From contig JAMPIV010004449.1 of the NCBI GenBank assembly GCA_024509875.1, positions 1 through 64,000 of the forward strand: DNA of 64,000 bases. The letters run 5' to 3'. Positions 1 through 9,056 of the stretch are shown here, piece by piece. The DNA is from Oreohelix idahoensis. Lineage: Eukaryota; Mollusca; Gastropoda; Stylommatophora; Oreohelicidae. Each line of letters begins with the position of its first letter. The first letter of the stretch is position 1. The notes under the pieces were generated by a model, which saw nothing but the letters and a program-made list of their open reading frames with translations, was not told where the DNA came from and did no database searches. Both the position numbers and the translations under genes were made by a program.

Positions 1-570
1 TCGCTGGAAGGACTAAATGTTGGTAACTTAATCTTATAAGTAACAGTAAAGTCCTTACCCAGAGAAGAACCCTGTTTGAATCCTTACCATTACTCATGCT
101 TGTCACTTTCAATTTTTCCAACTCTAAAGCTAAGACCTTTTCTTCATGTTCCATTTTTGCTTTCTCTTTCCTCTCATCAGACTCTCTCTGTAATCTTCTT
201 TCCTCAGCCTGAGCCTCTTTTTGAAGTCTTTCATTTTCAGCTTCTTTTTCAAGTCTTTTATTTTCAGCCTCTTTTTCAAGTCTTTTATTCTCAGCCTCTT
301 TTTCAAGTCTTTTATTCTCAGCCTCTTTTTGAAGTCTTTCAGCTTCTAGCTGTAGCTGGAGTTTTCTCTCCTCAGCTTCTGATTCCCTTTTTTGTTTTCC
401 ATTTCCATTTGGAATCTTTTTTCATCCACCTGCATCTGCAGTTTCTTTTGTTCAGCTTCCATTGCTTTATCATATCGAGCAGTTGCAAATTCTTCTAACT
501 TATCACCAGTCTTCCCAAGCAATTTACCCTGCTCAATAAAGTGCTCAAATGTAGACATGTTGTCTAACAT
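1..570 (-). pseudogene. Ty3/gypsy-type gag N-terminal fragment (runs off window)
   Basis: On the minus strand a frame opens at 570 with MLDNMSTFEHFIEQGKLLG, followed by an acidic/basic helix that becomes a long coiled coil. After a one-base frameshift near 346-360 the reading continues as at least five copies of a nine-residue repeat of the type RLEKEAENK (27-bp DNA repeats at about 210-350), then more charged helix. This arrangement (short hydrophobic opening helix plus long coiled coil upstream of a capsid domain) is also seen in the gag at 54.1-55.6 kb in this window. The capsid, nucleocapsid and pol parts would lie left of base 1 and cannot be seen. The opening of gag is visible, but the frameshift makes this copy unlikely to be functional. 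It could alternatively be an unrelated coiled-coil gene; I favour gag because of the resemblance to the other copy. Confidence 0.5.
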
Positions 571-3080
571 ATGAGTCCAAAACCTGAAATAATTAACTAA
601 TTATTTCAAACCTAAGTGTAACAAGTCTTAATTAAGCACTTGTATATTCACATCACATTATATTATCCCAGTCTCTGTGGGAAACAAGTCTCCAATCAAA
701 GAACTTGTATATGAAATATCAGCACTCAATTCTTGATCATAAGTGCACTTCTCATTCAATAGTGCACGACACTATTCATCATTCATTTATCATTAGTGTA
801 GTAGTAACAGTGCATTAGCATAGCCCATTAACTAATTACTATAACTGTAAACAATGACTATGTAAACACATGCAGAATGTAAACATTGAAAATGTAAACA
901 ATACAAACAATGTAAACAATAACAATGTAAACAATAACAAAGATCAGCAACAATACAAAAAAACTTTCGCAGAAATCAACTAAAAATAAAGCAGAAATTA
1001 ATGAAATATCACAAAAAATGTGACGATATCTGCGATAGAATTAAACAAAATACATGACACCACAGTGTATAAACAAAAATGTTGTATGAAACTAAATTAT
1101 AGACAAGAGTAGGCTAACAAACACAAACAAATCAAAACAAAACTAAAGAATGCGAAATAATAACGAAAACAATATTAAAACATGTCATCACAGCTAACAT
1201 AAATAGCAACAGAAGTCGCTTAGCAAATTCCAGTATTGGAAATTTGCAAACCTTACAGAAAACGCTCACAATAGACGACCTCTATGACGTGGCATAATCT
1301 AACGGAGACACCACCCAACCGAGAACCCGCTGAAATATAAACATATAAATATACAAATAACATATAAACATAAAACATATAGAATGAGATGATACACAGA
1401 AGACTCAGCAGAAGTATAAGGGCACAGTTTACATACAAACAGGCCACTTAACTTATAGGCTTCCAATCGTAGAACAGCAGAAAAAACGGATGTCAATCAA
1501 CGTCCTAAAGAGCGAAGCTCCAACGATGATGGCACATCTGAACTGCTTCCACTGCTACACGATGGTACAAGAGCTTCTGACATACTGTGTGTTGAGTTGT
1601 TTCGGCACTTGACCTTCTAATCCAAAAGTAAGTTGATGGAAATCGGTACTTGGCCTTCTTCAGAAAACAACCCGTTTCAACCGGCACTTGACCTTCTCAA
1701 AAAACGACAGCACTGGAACCTTGACAGCAGCAACTTGCTTGACTTGCGTAAAAGATAACAGCAGTCCGAGTTATCCGGCAACATGTAACAACGCCGGGTA
1801 CTGTCAAATTCTTGTTTCCGTCAAAAATTTGAAATTTGACTTTTACCGGGCAACGCCGAGTACTTTGAAAATTTTGAAGATGTTGACTGTATTGAAGAAT
1901 GTTAATTTCTTGAAGGATGCTGATGAATTCTTGTTGAAAATGAAGTGGGTAAGGGACCCCGTGTTTGCTGGTACCAGAATCAAACCAGCTTATGGCCACC
2001 AAATGATGCGTGATGCCATATGATGATGGATGGCATCCGCATGTCTGGTTTTGTGTAGTGTGTAGATGTGTTCAGTCAAAACAATGTTCATGCAACAATA
2101 ACAGGGCAATCCACATAGGACGTCAGTAAACTCACGACGTATAAAGTCAATGAGTCTTGAAACAGCCGTTGACGTTTTTCTTCATTATTTATTGTGGACG
2201 CCACAGTGACAAAATGGTTACGCAAATGTGTAGGCACATCAAACAGTCATTATCACAGCAACATTCAATACAGCAATAAACGGTAGACAGCATTACAATG
2301 ATGAGTCAGATGCATGTTATATTTCATAGTGCTGTAAATGTAGTCAGGTGGAAAACTCCATCCTTTTCTATAACAGCCAGGAGATAACCAGATGTATGAG
2401 ATCAGTTCACTCTCCTTAGTTTGACTTCAGCAAGACAGACACGTCTGCCGAAGTATAAATAATGTCCTCAAAAATATCCTCTAGATAATAAAGGTTTTTC
2501 CAAACCTAGTTCATTTAACAAAGTAGCAAGTAATGTCCTTGGTACCTGCATCAACCGATGCAGTACAATGCAGCGACATGTGAGCTAGGAAAACATCTCG
2601 TGACGACGACTTTCGCAGACAGGCTATGAATCGAAATCGCTCACGACCCAAAATCAATAGAGTTAATGAAAGAGTCAATTTACCTTGCTTTCATGAAATA
2701 CACAGAAATATCACGCCTCCCGACATGTGGGAAACACTAGAGGTATTATCTCGAATAAACGAAATATCCATTAAGAGGACTACACATCCCTGACAGAACA
2801 AAAATAGCGGAGATCCCCTCTTCAACGAGGCATCTCTTTCGCCATTCCAAATCGCTCACTCCCACTAGTGGTGGGCGGAAACCGATCGACAAAGAAGCAA
2901 GACAAGTCATGCGCAGTCCAGCGCAAAACGACCACAGCTCAAACTTAACTGCATTCGATACCAACGCGAGAAGATAAATGCTTACCGAGAAAAGTAACTA
3001 TAAATTCCAAGCAGTTGTTGCCCTTGCGTTATAAAACAGATATTGAAATAAAACGATGTTGCGAGAATTTATCACGCAAC
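571..3080. other. Probable gypsy leader / unassigned AT-rich DNA
   Basis: No convincing gene. Several short frames (for example 1688-2023 plus and its antisense) lack domain features. If the primer-binding site candidate at 3081-3092 is real, this stretch is a long 5' leader of the minus-strand gag at 1-570; otherwise it is composite repeat debris. Confidence 0.3.
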
Positions 3081-3092
3081 ACTCTGATACCA
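3081..3092 (-). promoter_or_regulatory. Candidate retroelement primer-binding site
   Basis: The minus strand reads TGGTATCAGAGT, close to the initiator-methionine tRNA primer-binding sequence used by many LTR retroelements. Three bases further right the plus strand begins TGTATTGAG, i.e. an LTR ending ...CAATACA on the minus strand, as expected for the junction of a 5' LTR and a leader. I could not locate the outer end of such an LTR, and the distance to the gag start (about 2.5 kb) is unusually long. Tentative. Confidence 0.3.
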
Positions 3093-3227
3093 ACATGTAT
3101 TGAGAATTAAAAAAAAAATAAGAATCCCTGATCAAGAATTTGGGAATTTAAAACATACACTTTTAAACAAATTCGTGTGCTAAAAGTTAGCATAAATATC
3201 TCTTTTTTTGTTTTCTTATATATCATT

Positions 3228-3347
3228 TTTCTCTCTTTCTCTTTTAATATATATATGTTTTAGTCTAAAAATGTCTGTCTCTCTCTGTCTCTATCTCTCT
3301 CTCTCTCTCTCTCTGTCTCTCTGGCTCTCTCTATCTCTCTCGCTCTG

Positions 3348-3382
<35 letters not shown>

Positions 3383-3715
3383 GTCTTTCTATCTCTCTCT
3401 CTGTCTTTCTTTCTCTCGCTCTCTCTCTGTCTTTCTATCTCTGTCTTTCTCTCTCTCTCTGTCTTTCTATCTCTCTCTGTCTTTCTTTCTCTCGCTCTCT
3501 CTCTCTATCTCTCTCTGTCTCTCTCTCTCTGTGTCTCTCTCTCACTTTATTGTTTATTTCAAAATACTTGTTAGATATTTTTTTGTAAACCGTTTTAAAA
3601 TGTGTCTGTCTTTCTGTCTCTTTTAATATATATGTTTTAGATAAGAAGAAATGTGTCTCAATTTATTTCAAAATACTTGTTAGATATTTTTTTGTAAACC
3701 GATGTTAAAATATGG
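3228..3715. repeat. CT/CTGT microsatellite inside a tandem duplication
   Basis: Bases 3270-3543 are almost pure CT/CTGT/CTTT pyrimidine. The flanks are duplicated: a TTTTAATATATAT...GTTTTAG block occurs at about 3241 and again at 3619, and a block ending TTAGATATTTTTTTGTAAACC occurs at about 3571 and again at 3680. The second copy has almost no CT tract, so the tract expanded or contracted in one copy after duplication. Confidence 0.85.
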
Positions 3716-4299
3716 TTAATGTCTTTTCTCGATACATCTGCGCTAAACAAATGCTCGGAATTTTATGTTGGCGCGTGTCACAAATGTTTGCTAATGGTAC
3801 AACTCGATTCAAGTTATAAACAGCTGTGTCTGTGTAAACAAATTGTCGATATTCATCAATAATTGTCCGTGTCCAAACGAAAGACGAATGACCGACAGGA
3901 CTGTTTGTTTAGGTATCTTATTACCATCCGATAAACTCTTTTTTCATAACACCTGGACAGTAATTAAACATTGGTGAGTTATTTCTTAACGGGACGTGAC
4001 AATTTACAGACAACTGTTTGCCAGTAATAACAGGTGGATAAAAACAGATGTCCCGTAATTAAACAGCGAACGTACCACGAACGTTCGAACCGAATCGCTC
4101 CGAAAACCTGGCGCGCGGATGAATACACAAGCGAATCTTTCTGTATTCACACTAGCGTTTGTCTCAAAATCTTTTGATATAAGGAAGAAATGATTTAGAT
4201 ATCTCATTCTGTAACCAGCCCCCGCTCAGATCGGATCAGTCTTTTTGAAGAAAAAAAAATCAGACGTTGAGATCAAGAAATTCCGAAAACAAGACAACT
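3716..4299. other. No recognisable feature
   Basis: AT-rich DNA with only short spurious frames on both strands. It may include the outer part of an LTR or the left flank of the virus-like element, but no terminal repeat can be matched by eye. Confidence 0.4.
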
Positions 4300-4800
4300 A
4301 AAAGTAAGTTATTCTGTTTCATTCGTATGTTTTGTTAAGATGTTAAAATAATTAATAAAATTATAAAAAGTTTTAGTTGATTGTTTGTATTCGGTACTCT
4401 GTGTTAAGATGTTAAAATAATTATTTCTATTTAGAGAATATATAAGTTTTAGTTGCTTGTGTATGCGTGTGTTGTGTTAGTATGTATATCTTTAAAAATA
4501 TAAGTGTTTTCGTTATGCGTGTGTTGTATTAAATATCTGTTTTCTTTTTAAAAGATATATCTGTGCATTCGATTTTTCGCTAGCCCGTGTTGCTAAAAAT
4601 CTGTTTCAAAATAGTCTATCTGTTAAAATGTTAACTCTGAGACTAAATTGTTATCTGTTAAGATGTTAACTCAGCTTAATAACTGTGTGTTTTATGTTAA
4701 CTCAGATACTAAATTGTTATCTGTTAAAATGTTAACTCAGATACTAAATTTTTATCTGTTAAGCTGTTAACTCAGATACTAAATTGTTATCTGTTAAATC
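4300..4800. repeat. AT-rich short tandem repeats left of the integrase
   Basis: Between 4618 and 4800 a unit of roughly 35-55 bp containing ATCTGTTAAAATGTTAACTC and ATACTAAATTGTT recurs about four to five times. From 4300 to 4560 a looser repeat containing TGTGTTAAGATGTTAAAATAATTA occurs twice. Polinton ends often carry long terminal repeats with short tandem arrays, so this may be the remains of the left terminus. I found no inverted partner to the right of the element. Confidence 0.6.
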
Positions 4801-4868
4801 CAGACATAACATATTTTTTGATAAGACTTAACCGATTATGTGCTAGGAAAAAAGACTAATGCTTATCC

Positions 4869-5552
4869 TTGTTGCTAGACATTTACTCAGCCTGGATTTC
4901 AACTGATGGCACATTTCTACAGACTAAACATAATAAAGAAATGGTCCATTTCTTCACTACGGAGAATGAAGACACCAAAGCAGCTATCGTCGAACGGTTT
5001 AATCGAACCCTCAAAGAAAAAACCTGGCGTTACTTTACCAAAACCAACAGTCTTCGCTACGTCGACGTGATACAACAACTGGTCCACAATTACAACAATT
5101 CGTATCATCGGAGTATTAAGATGGCACCGGTGGAAGTTACCCCGAACAATCAAGAAGAAGTGTGGCGTACTTTGTATTCGACCCCTGACGTCGTCGGTAG
5201 AAAAGTCTATTTTAAACCTGGTGATCGCGTGCGGATCGCCCAAGCCAGACAAACTTTTAAAAAGGGTTATACGCCGGCTTGGACAGAAGAGTTGTTTACG
5301 ATCAGCCGACAAAACCAAACAAGACCGGTTACGTACATCCTTAAAGATGATTCGGGTGAGGAATTGAAAGGTTCTTTTTACCAAGAAGAACTGCAACGAG
5401 TCGGCGACAAGATAGTTTATCGAATCGAGTCCATTTTGGAGGAACGCCGCGGTGGTAGGGGTTTAAAAGAATATTTAGTCAAATGGTTCGGTTATAACTC
5501 GTCATTCAACAGCTGGATTTCGTCCAAACAACTAGCGAGATATCGAGACTGA
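4869..5552 (+). pseudogene. Polinton/retroviral-type integrase with chromodomain, N-terminally truncated
   Basis: The 227-codon open stretch begins without an ATG (first Met is residue 25; an in-frame stop lies just upstream at 4857-4859). Residues 30-90 match the end of an RVE-type integrase core: the TENEDTKAAIVERFNRTL region carries the presumed catalytic Glu (Glu42), followed by the Tyr/Asn-rich helix and a SIKMAPVEV-type segment. An SH3-like DNA-binding module follows (about 115-147, FKPGDRVRIAQ), then a chromodomain (about 183-225, VYRIESIL... EYLVKWFGY... FNSWI). The zinc-binding HHCC domain and the first two catalytic aspartates are absent, because the AT-rich repeats begin where they should be. 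Such integrases insert double-stranded DNA elements and retroelements. The capsid genes immediately downstream on the same strand identify this as the Polinton/Maverick or adintovirus type. Catalytically dead as it stands. Confidence 0.9.
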
Positions 5553-5676
5553 TGGATATTGAAGAAGACGTGAGCACCCCAGTTTTGAGGCCACCCTCTC
5601 CCAAGACCGCGAGAACCTCGTTCTGGCCTTTTTTGGGAAACTAGTCCCGCGACTAGAGATCGTTTTCCTCTGTCAG

Positions 5677-5817
5677 ATGATCGTTATATATGTCGTCATC
5701 GGTGTCTCATTATTCAATCTGAGTCGGAGCAACGCAGAGGGACCAGACGGCAAGTTTTGGATCGCTTTAATGAGCAGTTGTCTGGGTTACATGTTACCTA
5801 ACCCCAAGATAGGATGA
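5677..5817 (+). CDS. Small membrane protein of the virus-like block
   Basis: A 46-residue frame starts at ATG 5677 and has one strong hydrophobic segment (residues 2-15, MIVIYVVIGVSLFNL), a short polar loop with SRSNAEGPDGK, then a second moderately hydrophobic stretch ending in GYMLPNPKIG. The stop TGA (5815-5817) overlaps the ATG of the next gene (5814-5816). The same frame is open, without an ATG, back to about 5562, just after the integrase stop, and another frame has an ATG at 5553; a lost base could have separated the two, so the native protein may be about 80 residues. I infer a role in membrane interaction or virion assembly from position only. Small membrane proteins sit beside capsid genes in many double-jelly-roll viruses, but I cannot name a family with certainty. 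Confidence 0.55.
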   Translation: MIVIYVVIGVSLFNLSRSNAEGPDGKFWIALMSSCLGYMLPNPKIG

Positions 5818-6571
5818 GTTTTTACGTGACTTTACCCAGCAATGCCTCGATGAAAATATACCCAAACAATAACGCCGGTCACTTTTTCGTCAAATTGCCA
5901 CAGACTATAGACTTGACTTCACGTTACGAGGTTGGTTTGGTTGAGATTCAATTTCCCAAAAGTTATTTTAACGTGCTAGAGGATGATGTATGGCTACATT
6001 ACTTTCCCAACAAAGAAGATGAGTCTATACTACTCACGTTACCAGCTGGTCTATACAGTCACCCGACACGCTGATCGACGAGTTGAATCGTTTGCTTTTA
6101 GCCACGGATGTGGATGAAAAAGCCCGAGTTAGATTCCATTTTAACAATAATAAGGCCACCTTGAATCTGTATGATCCGGAGGTTGAAGTTAGAATTAGCG
6201 AGACGTTGAAACACATGTTAGGTTTTCCTGCCTCGCTCGCCACAGACATTGACCCAATACTACGAGGTGAGACTGAAGTACAGATGGATAGCGACATGAA
6301 AAATGTATACGTGTACTGCGATCTCGTAGCGGCGAGACCGGTTGGAGATGCCTCTGTCCCTTTGTTACGGATTGTGCCTATTTTGGATAGGACTAATGCT
6401 TCTGTTTTCAGGATTTACGACAAACCCCACTACGTACCCCTGAGCCGTTTTTCGTTTGACGCGGTGGAAATCCTTTTAACTAACGATCAGGGTAAGACTA
6501 TCCCATTCACTAGCGGAGCTTCGGTGTTGACACTACACTTCCGAACTCACAGACGGTTTGATTTTGACTAG
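5814..6571 (+). pseudogene. Penton-like minor capsid protein, one frameshift
   Basis: Two adjoining frames (5814-6074 and about 6060-6571) read as one protein of about 250 residues with a single one-base frameshift at about 6055-6065. The N-terminus has FYVTLPSNASM, then a PNNNAGHFFVKLPQTIDL segment and YEVGLVEIQFPKS. In my knowledge of Polintons and adintoviruses this pattern belongs to the minor capsid (penton, single jelly-roll) protein encoded next to the major capsid protein. The rest alternates short beta-type stretches and ends HFRTHRRFDFD. The start overlaps the upstream stop as ATGA; the stop is five bases before the next ATG. Penton proteins close the fivefold vertices of icosahedral capsids. 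Assignment is by gene order and N-terminal motif; a structure prediction would settle it. Confidence 0.68.
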
Positions 6572-6576
6572 AAAAA

Positions 6577-7043
6577 ATGGTGAGACACGTACCCATCCGA
6601 CGAAACCCCAAGATGTATGAGGAGTTTTACTGCAACCAAGCTGGGCACGGGATGCCAGTGTTTATCGGAGGCAGAAGTCAAAGAGGACATGGTTTGGGTA
6701 GTTTTTCGGCGGGCTCGGTCGTATGGTTCTCCCGTGGTTAAAAACTGGAGGCAAAGCTTTACTCAGAGAAGGGCTTGGGACCGGTCTACAGGTCGCGAGC
6801 GATGCGTTAGCCGGCAGAAATGTTGGCGAGGCATTTCGCGAACGAGCGAAAGAATCTGGTCAAAGTTTATTACAGGGAGCCGTTGAACACCTCACCACTA
6901 ACCAATCGGGCAGCGGACTTAGAAGGAAAAGAAAAACGAGAGCTGCCCCACCTGGCGAGCCGAAACGCATAAAACGCCGTAACCGAGCTCGACCTTCTCA
7001 TTCTCACCAGAAGAAGCGAAGGTACTCTGATATATTTGAATGA
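6577..7043 (+). pseudogene. Basic glycine-rich protein (adenovirus pX/pVI-like candidate), frameshifted
   Basis: A frame opens at ATG 6577 (VRHVPIRRNPKMYEEFYCNQ...) with a Gly-rich stretch containing FIGGRSQRGHGLG, then loses frame at a five-T run (6702-6706) and stops at 6739. The continuation is the frame from about 6708 to 7043: an amphipathic Gly/Leu helix region (PWLKTGGKALLREGLGTGL), a helical middle, then a very basic tail (RRKRKTR, KRIKRRNR, KKRRYSDIFE) that looks like a nuclear-localisation or nucleic-acid-binding signal. Size, Gly-rich start and basic tail resemble adenovirus minor core or membrane-lytic precursor proteins, which are substrates of the adenain protease encoded two genes downstream. 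The GG site has Phe rather than Met/Ile/Leu at P4, so cleavage is uncertain. The stop overlaps the major capsid ATG (ATGA). Confidence 0.55.
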
Positions 7044-8353
7044 TGGCGCTTATTCACCCCAACTCGTGCGAGTGTCTTCACAGTGGTCTAGATTTGTTTA
7101 GCGTACCACCAACCCAGACAGCCGTAGAAGAGGGACAATTTGTGGAGATACATCCGTTGGCCGTCTTAGCCCCCGGAGCCCCGGTGGAATTTGTAATTTC
7201 GGGAAACGGTGAGGAATATCTAGACTTGTTCAATACTTTTCTACACGTGCGCGCCAAAGTTACGTTAGCTAATGGCGGCGCATTACCCGCTGACGCAGAG
7301 GTGGCCCCGATCAACTATTACCTGCACAGTTTATTCTCCCAAGTCGACGTTTCACTGAACGACACGCTGATTACACCCAGCGAGAACACCTACCCTTATA
7401 GAGCTTACATCGAAGCCACGTTGAATTACGGGGAGGAACCCAAACGAGGTCATCTGACATCGGCTCTGTTTTACAAAGACACGCCAAATTTTATCACGGA
7501 CACAATTGGTGACAATAACAACGGGTTAAGACTGCGTCGACATATAGCGGCTGGTTCTCAGGAGATTGATATGATGGGTCGTTTACATTCAGATATCTTT
7601 GTTCAAGATCGTTACCTGTTAAATGGTGTGACAGTTAAAGTAAAACTCACCCCGTCTAAAGATGCCTTCAACGTGCTGGGACACGACCCCACCGCTGGAC
7701 ATAAATCTATTATAACTTATGCAGCCTTGATTGTCCGGAAAGCCAAATTAAACCCCGCCGTCTCTCTAGCCCACGAGAAAGCCTTGGTGCGAGGTAATGC
7801 CAAGTACCCCTTGAAACGAGTTGTGCTAAAAACGTTCTCTATCCCTAGAGGTATGCTATCGCACATGCAGGATAATCTGTTTCTCAGTCAAACACCTACA
7901 CGGATCGTGATTGGACTAGTCACTTCGTCCGCTTTTAACGGGTCGTACACGGCTAATCCGTTCAATTTCGCTACTTTTGGTCTGATATATTTGAACGTCA
8001 GCGCGGACGGCAGAACCGTCAGTGGCAAGCCTTTGTCCATGGATTATGAACACAACCAGTACGTGAGAGCCTTCTTCGCGACGAATCTAGCTATGGGCCT
8101 GGTTGGTAAAGACGCCGGCAACGACCTCGAGTATAGACATTTTAAGCACGGTTACGCCTTATACGCCTTTGACCTCACCCCCAGTCTACTAGACGGTGAC
8201 CAGTTTGAGATGGCCAAGTCGGGCCCAGTCTCAGTAGAACTTAAATTCGCCGAGGTGACACCCGAACCATTACAGGTTCTCGTCTACGCCGAGCAAGACT
8301 CGATCTTGGAGATCTCGAAATCGCGCCAAGTTTTGACAGACTACACCACTTAA
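7040..8353 (+). CDS. Major capsid protein, double-jelly-roll type (F54H12.2-like)
   Basis: An uninterrupted 437-codon frame from ATG 7040. It is rich in short beta segments and has the features I know from the Polinton/adintovirus capsid family, often annotated as F54H12.2-like: an N-terminal VPPTQTAVEEGQFVEIHPL segment, EYLDLFNTFLHVRAKV, PINYYLHSLFSQVDVSLND, and TYPYRAYIEATLNYG. These lie in the first jelly roll. The second half continues with LSQTPTRIVIGLV and DYEHNQYVRAFFATNL and ends with a beta-rich VLVYAEQDSILEI stretch. The protein would form the hexon-like trimers of an icosahedral shell. The start is fixed by the ATGA overlap with the preceding gene; only three bases separate its stop from the protease ATG. 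No stop or frameshift in over 1.3 kb, while neighbours are broken, suggests recent insertion or constraint. The family name rests on recognition, not a search. Confidence 0.85.
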   Translation: MMALIHPNSCECLHSGLDLFSVPPTQTAVEEGQFVEIHPLAVLAPGAPVEFVISGNGEEYLDLFNTFLHVRAKVTLANGGALPADAEVAPINYYLHSLFSQVDVSLNDTLITPSENTYPYRAYIEATLNYGEEPKRGHLTSALFYKDTPNFITDTIGDNNNGLRLRRHIAAGSQEIDMMGRLHSDIFVQDRYLLNGVTVKVKLTPSKDAFNVLGHDPTAGHKSIITYAALIVRKAKLNPAVSLAHEKALVRGNAKYPLKRVVLKTFSIPRGMLSHMQDNLFLSQTPTRIVIGLVTSSAFNGSYTANPFNFATFGLIYLNVSADGRTVSGKPLSMDYEHNQYVRAFFATNLAMGLVGKDAGNDLEYRHFKHGYALYAFDLTPSLLDGDQFEMAKSGPVSVELKFAEVTPEPLQVLVYAEQDSILEISKSRQVLTDYTT

Positions 8354-8356
8354 ACA

Positions 8357-8818
8357 ATGAACACAGACGAGATACGCACCATCCTCCTGTCGGACATGTT
8401 TGTTAAACGAACTGGGCTCGTTAAAGTGTTAGCTCGTGACCAATTACCTCTACGCATCGATCCGACCAAGACAGCTGCTTTCGTCATCAACACTGACCCT
8501 AGCTATCACCCCGGTGACCACTGGGTCGCCCTATATTATAATGGACTTGGTACTTTTGAATATTTTGATTCTTTTGGCCTACCACCTACACACTCGGACT
8601 TGATTAATTTTATAGCCAGAAACTCTACTCGACCTGTTAACTACAACGCCAGACATTTACAAGATGTAGTCACCAACGTTTGCGGGCTCTACGCCATTTA
8701 TTTCATCTTGATCAAAACACGAGGTGGTACTATGCAGCGGGTCCTACTACCATTTTTGGCTAGACAACACGCCAACGATCGATTAATTACGCGCTTAGTC
8801 AAACCCTGGCTAGTGTAA
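8357..8818 (+). CDS. Adenain-type cysteine protease
   Basis: An intact 153-residue frame from ATG 8357. All four expected active-site positions of the adenovirus-type (C5/Ulp1-fold) maturation protease are present and spaced correctly: His55 in GDHWVALYY, Asp71 in YFDSFG, Gln102 (oxyanion) in ARHLQDVV, and Cys109 in TNVCGLYAIYF, with seven residues between Gln and Cys as in adenain. The N-terminal half has the usual small lead-in ending in AAFVINTDPS. These enzymes cut capsid and core precursors during virion maturation, and are a hallmark of Polintons, adintoviruses, adenoviruses and virophages. It lies directly after the major capsid gene, the expected place. A deSUMOylase is an alternative for the fold, but size and context favour the viral type. 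Confidence 0.93.
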   Translation: MNTDEIRTILLSDMFVKRTGLVKVLARDQLPLRIDPTKTAAFVINTDPSYHPGDHWVALYYNGLGTFEYFDSFGLPPTHSDLINFIARNSTRPVNYNARHLQDVVTNVCGLYAIYFILIKTRGGTMQRVLLPFLARQHANDRLITRLVKPWLV

Positions 8819-9056
8819 CTCAACCCCACTTTGATAAACAAAGGACGAAATCAATAGACAGGTGTATTTTTTCCCTCACGACAATACAGCCATGTGTCAT
8901 TGTTCCCACGCAATACATCGACGAATCACGTCCTGCCTAACACACGCTCGATGTTCGACGAATCAAATCCTAGGTTGGGCACGCTTAAAAAACCCAGATT
9001 ATACGATATAAACACTTGGAAGACACTTTATTAACGACAGATACATCTCGTTGAAA
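8819..9056 (+). promoter_or_regulatory. Gene-free spacer with a possible promoter
   Basis: The only real intergenic gap in the virus-like block. It has a TATA-like GATATAAAC at 9005-9013, about 45 bases before the next ATG (9057), and a direct repeat of CGACGAATCA at about 8920 and 8948. No frame of note. Likely a promoter for the downstream gene; inference from composition and position. Confidence 0.4.

Noticed and set aside
3208..3588. 126-codon Ser/Leu-rich frame
   Set aside because: A pure product of the CT microsatellite.
4917..5396. 159-codon frame opposite the integrase
   Set aside because: Antisense shadow; the plus strand has clear integrase and chromodomain motifs.
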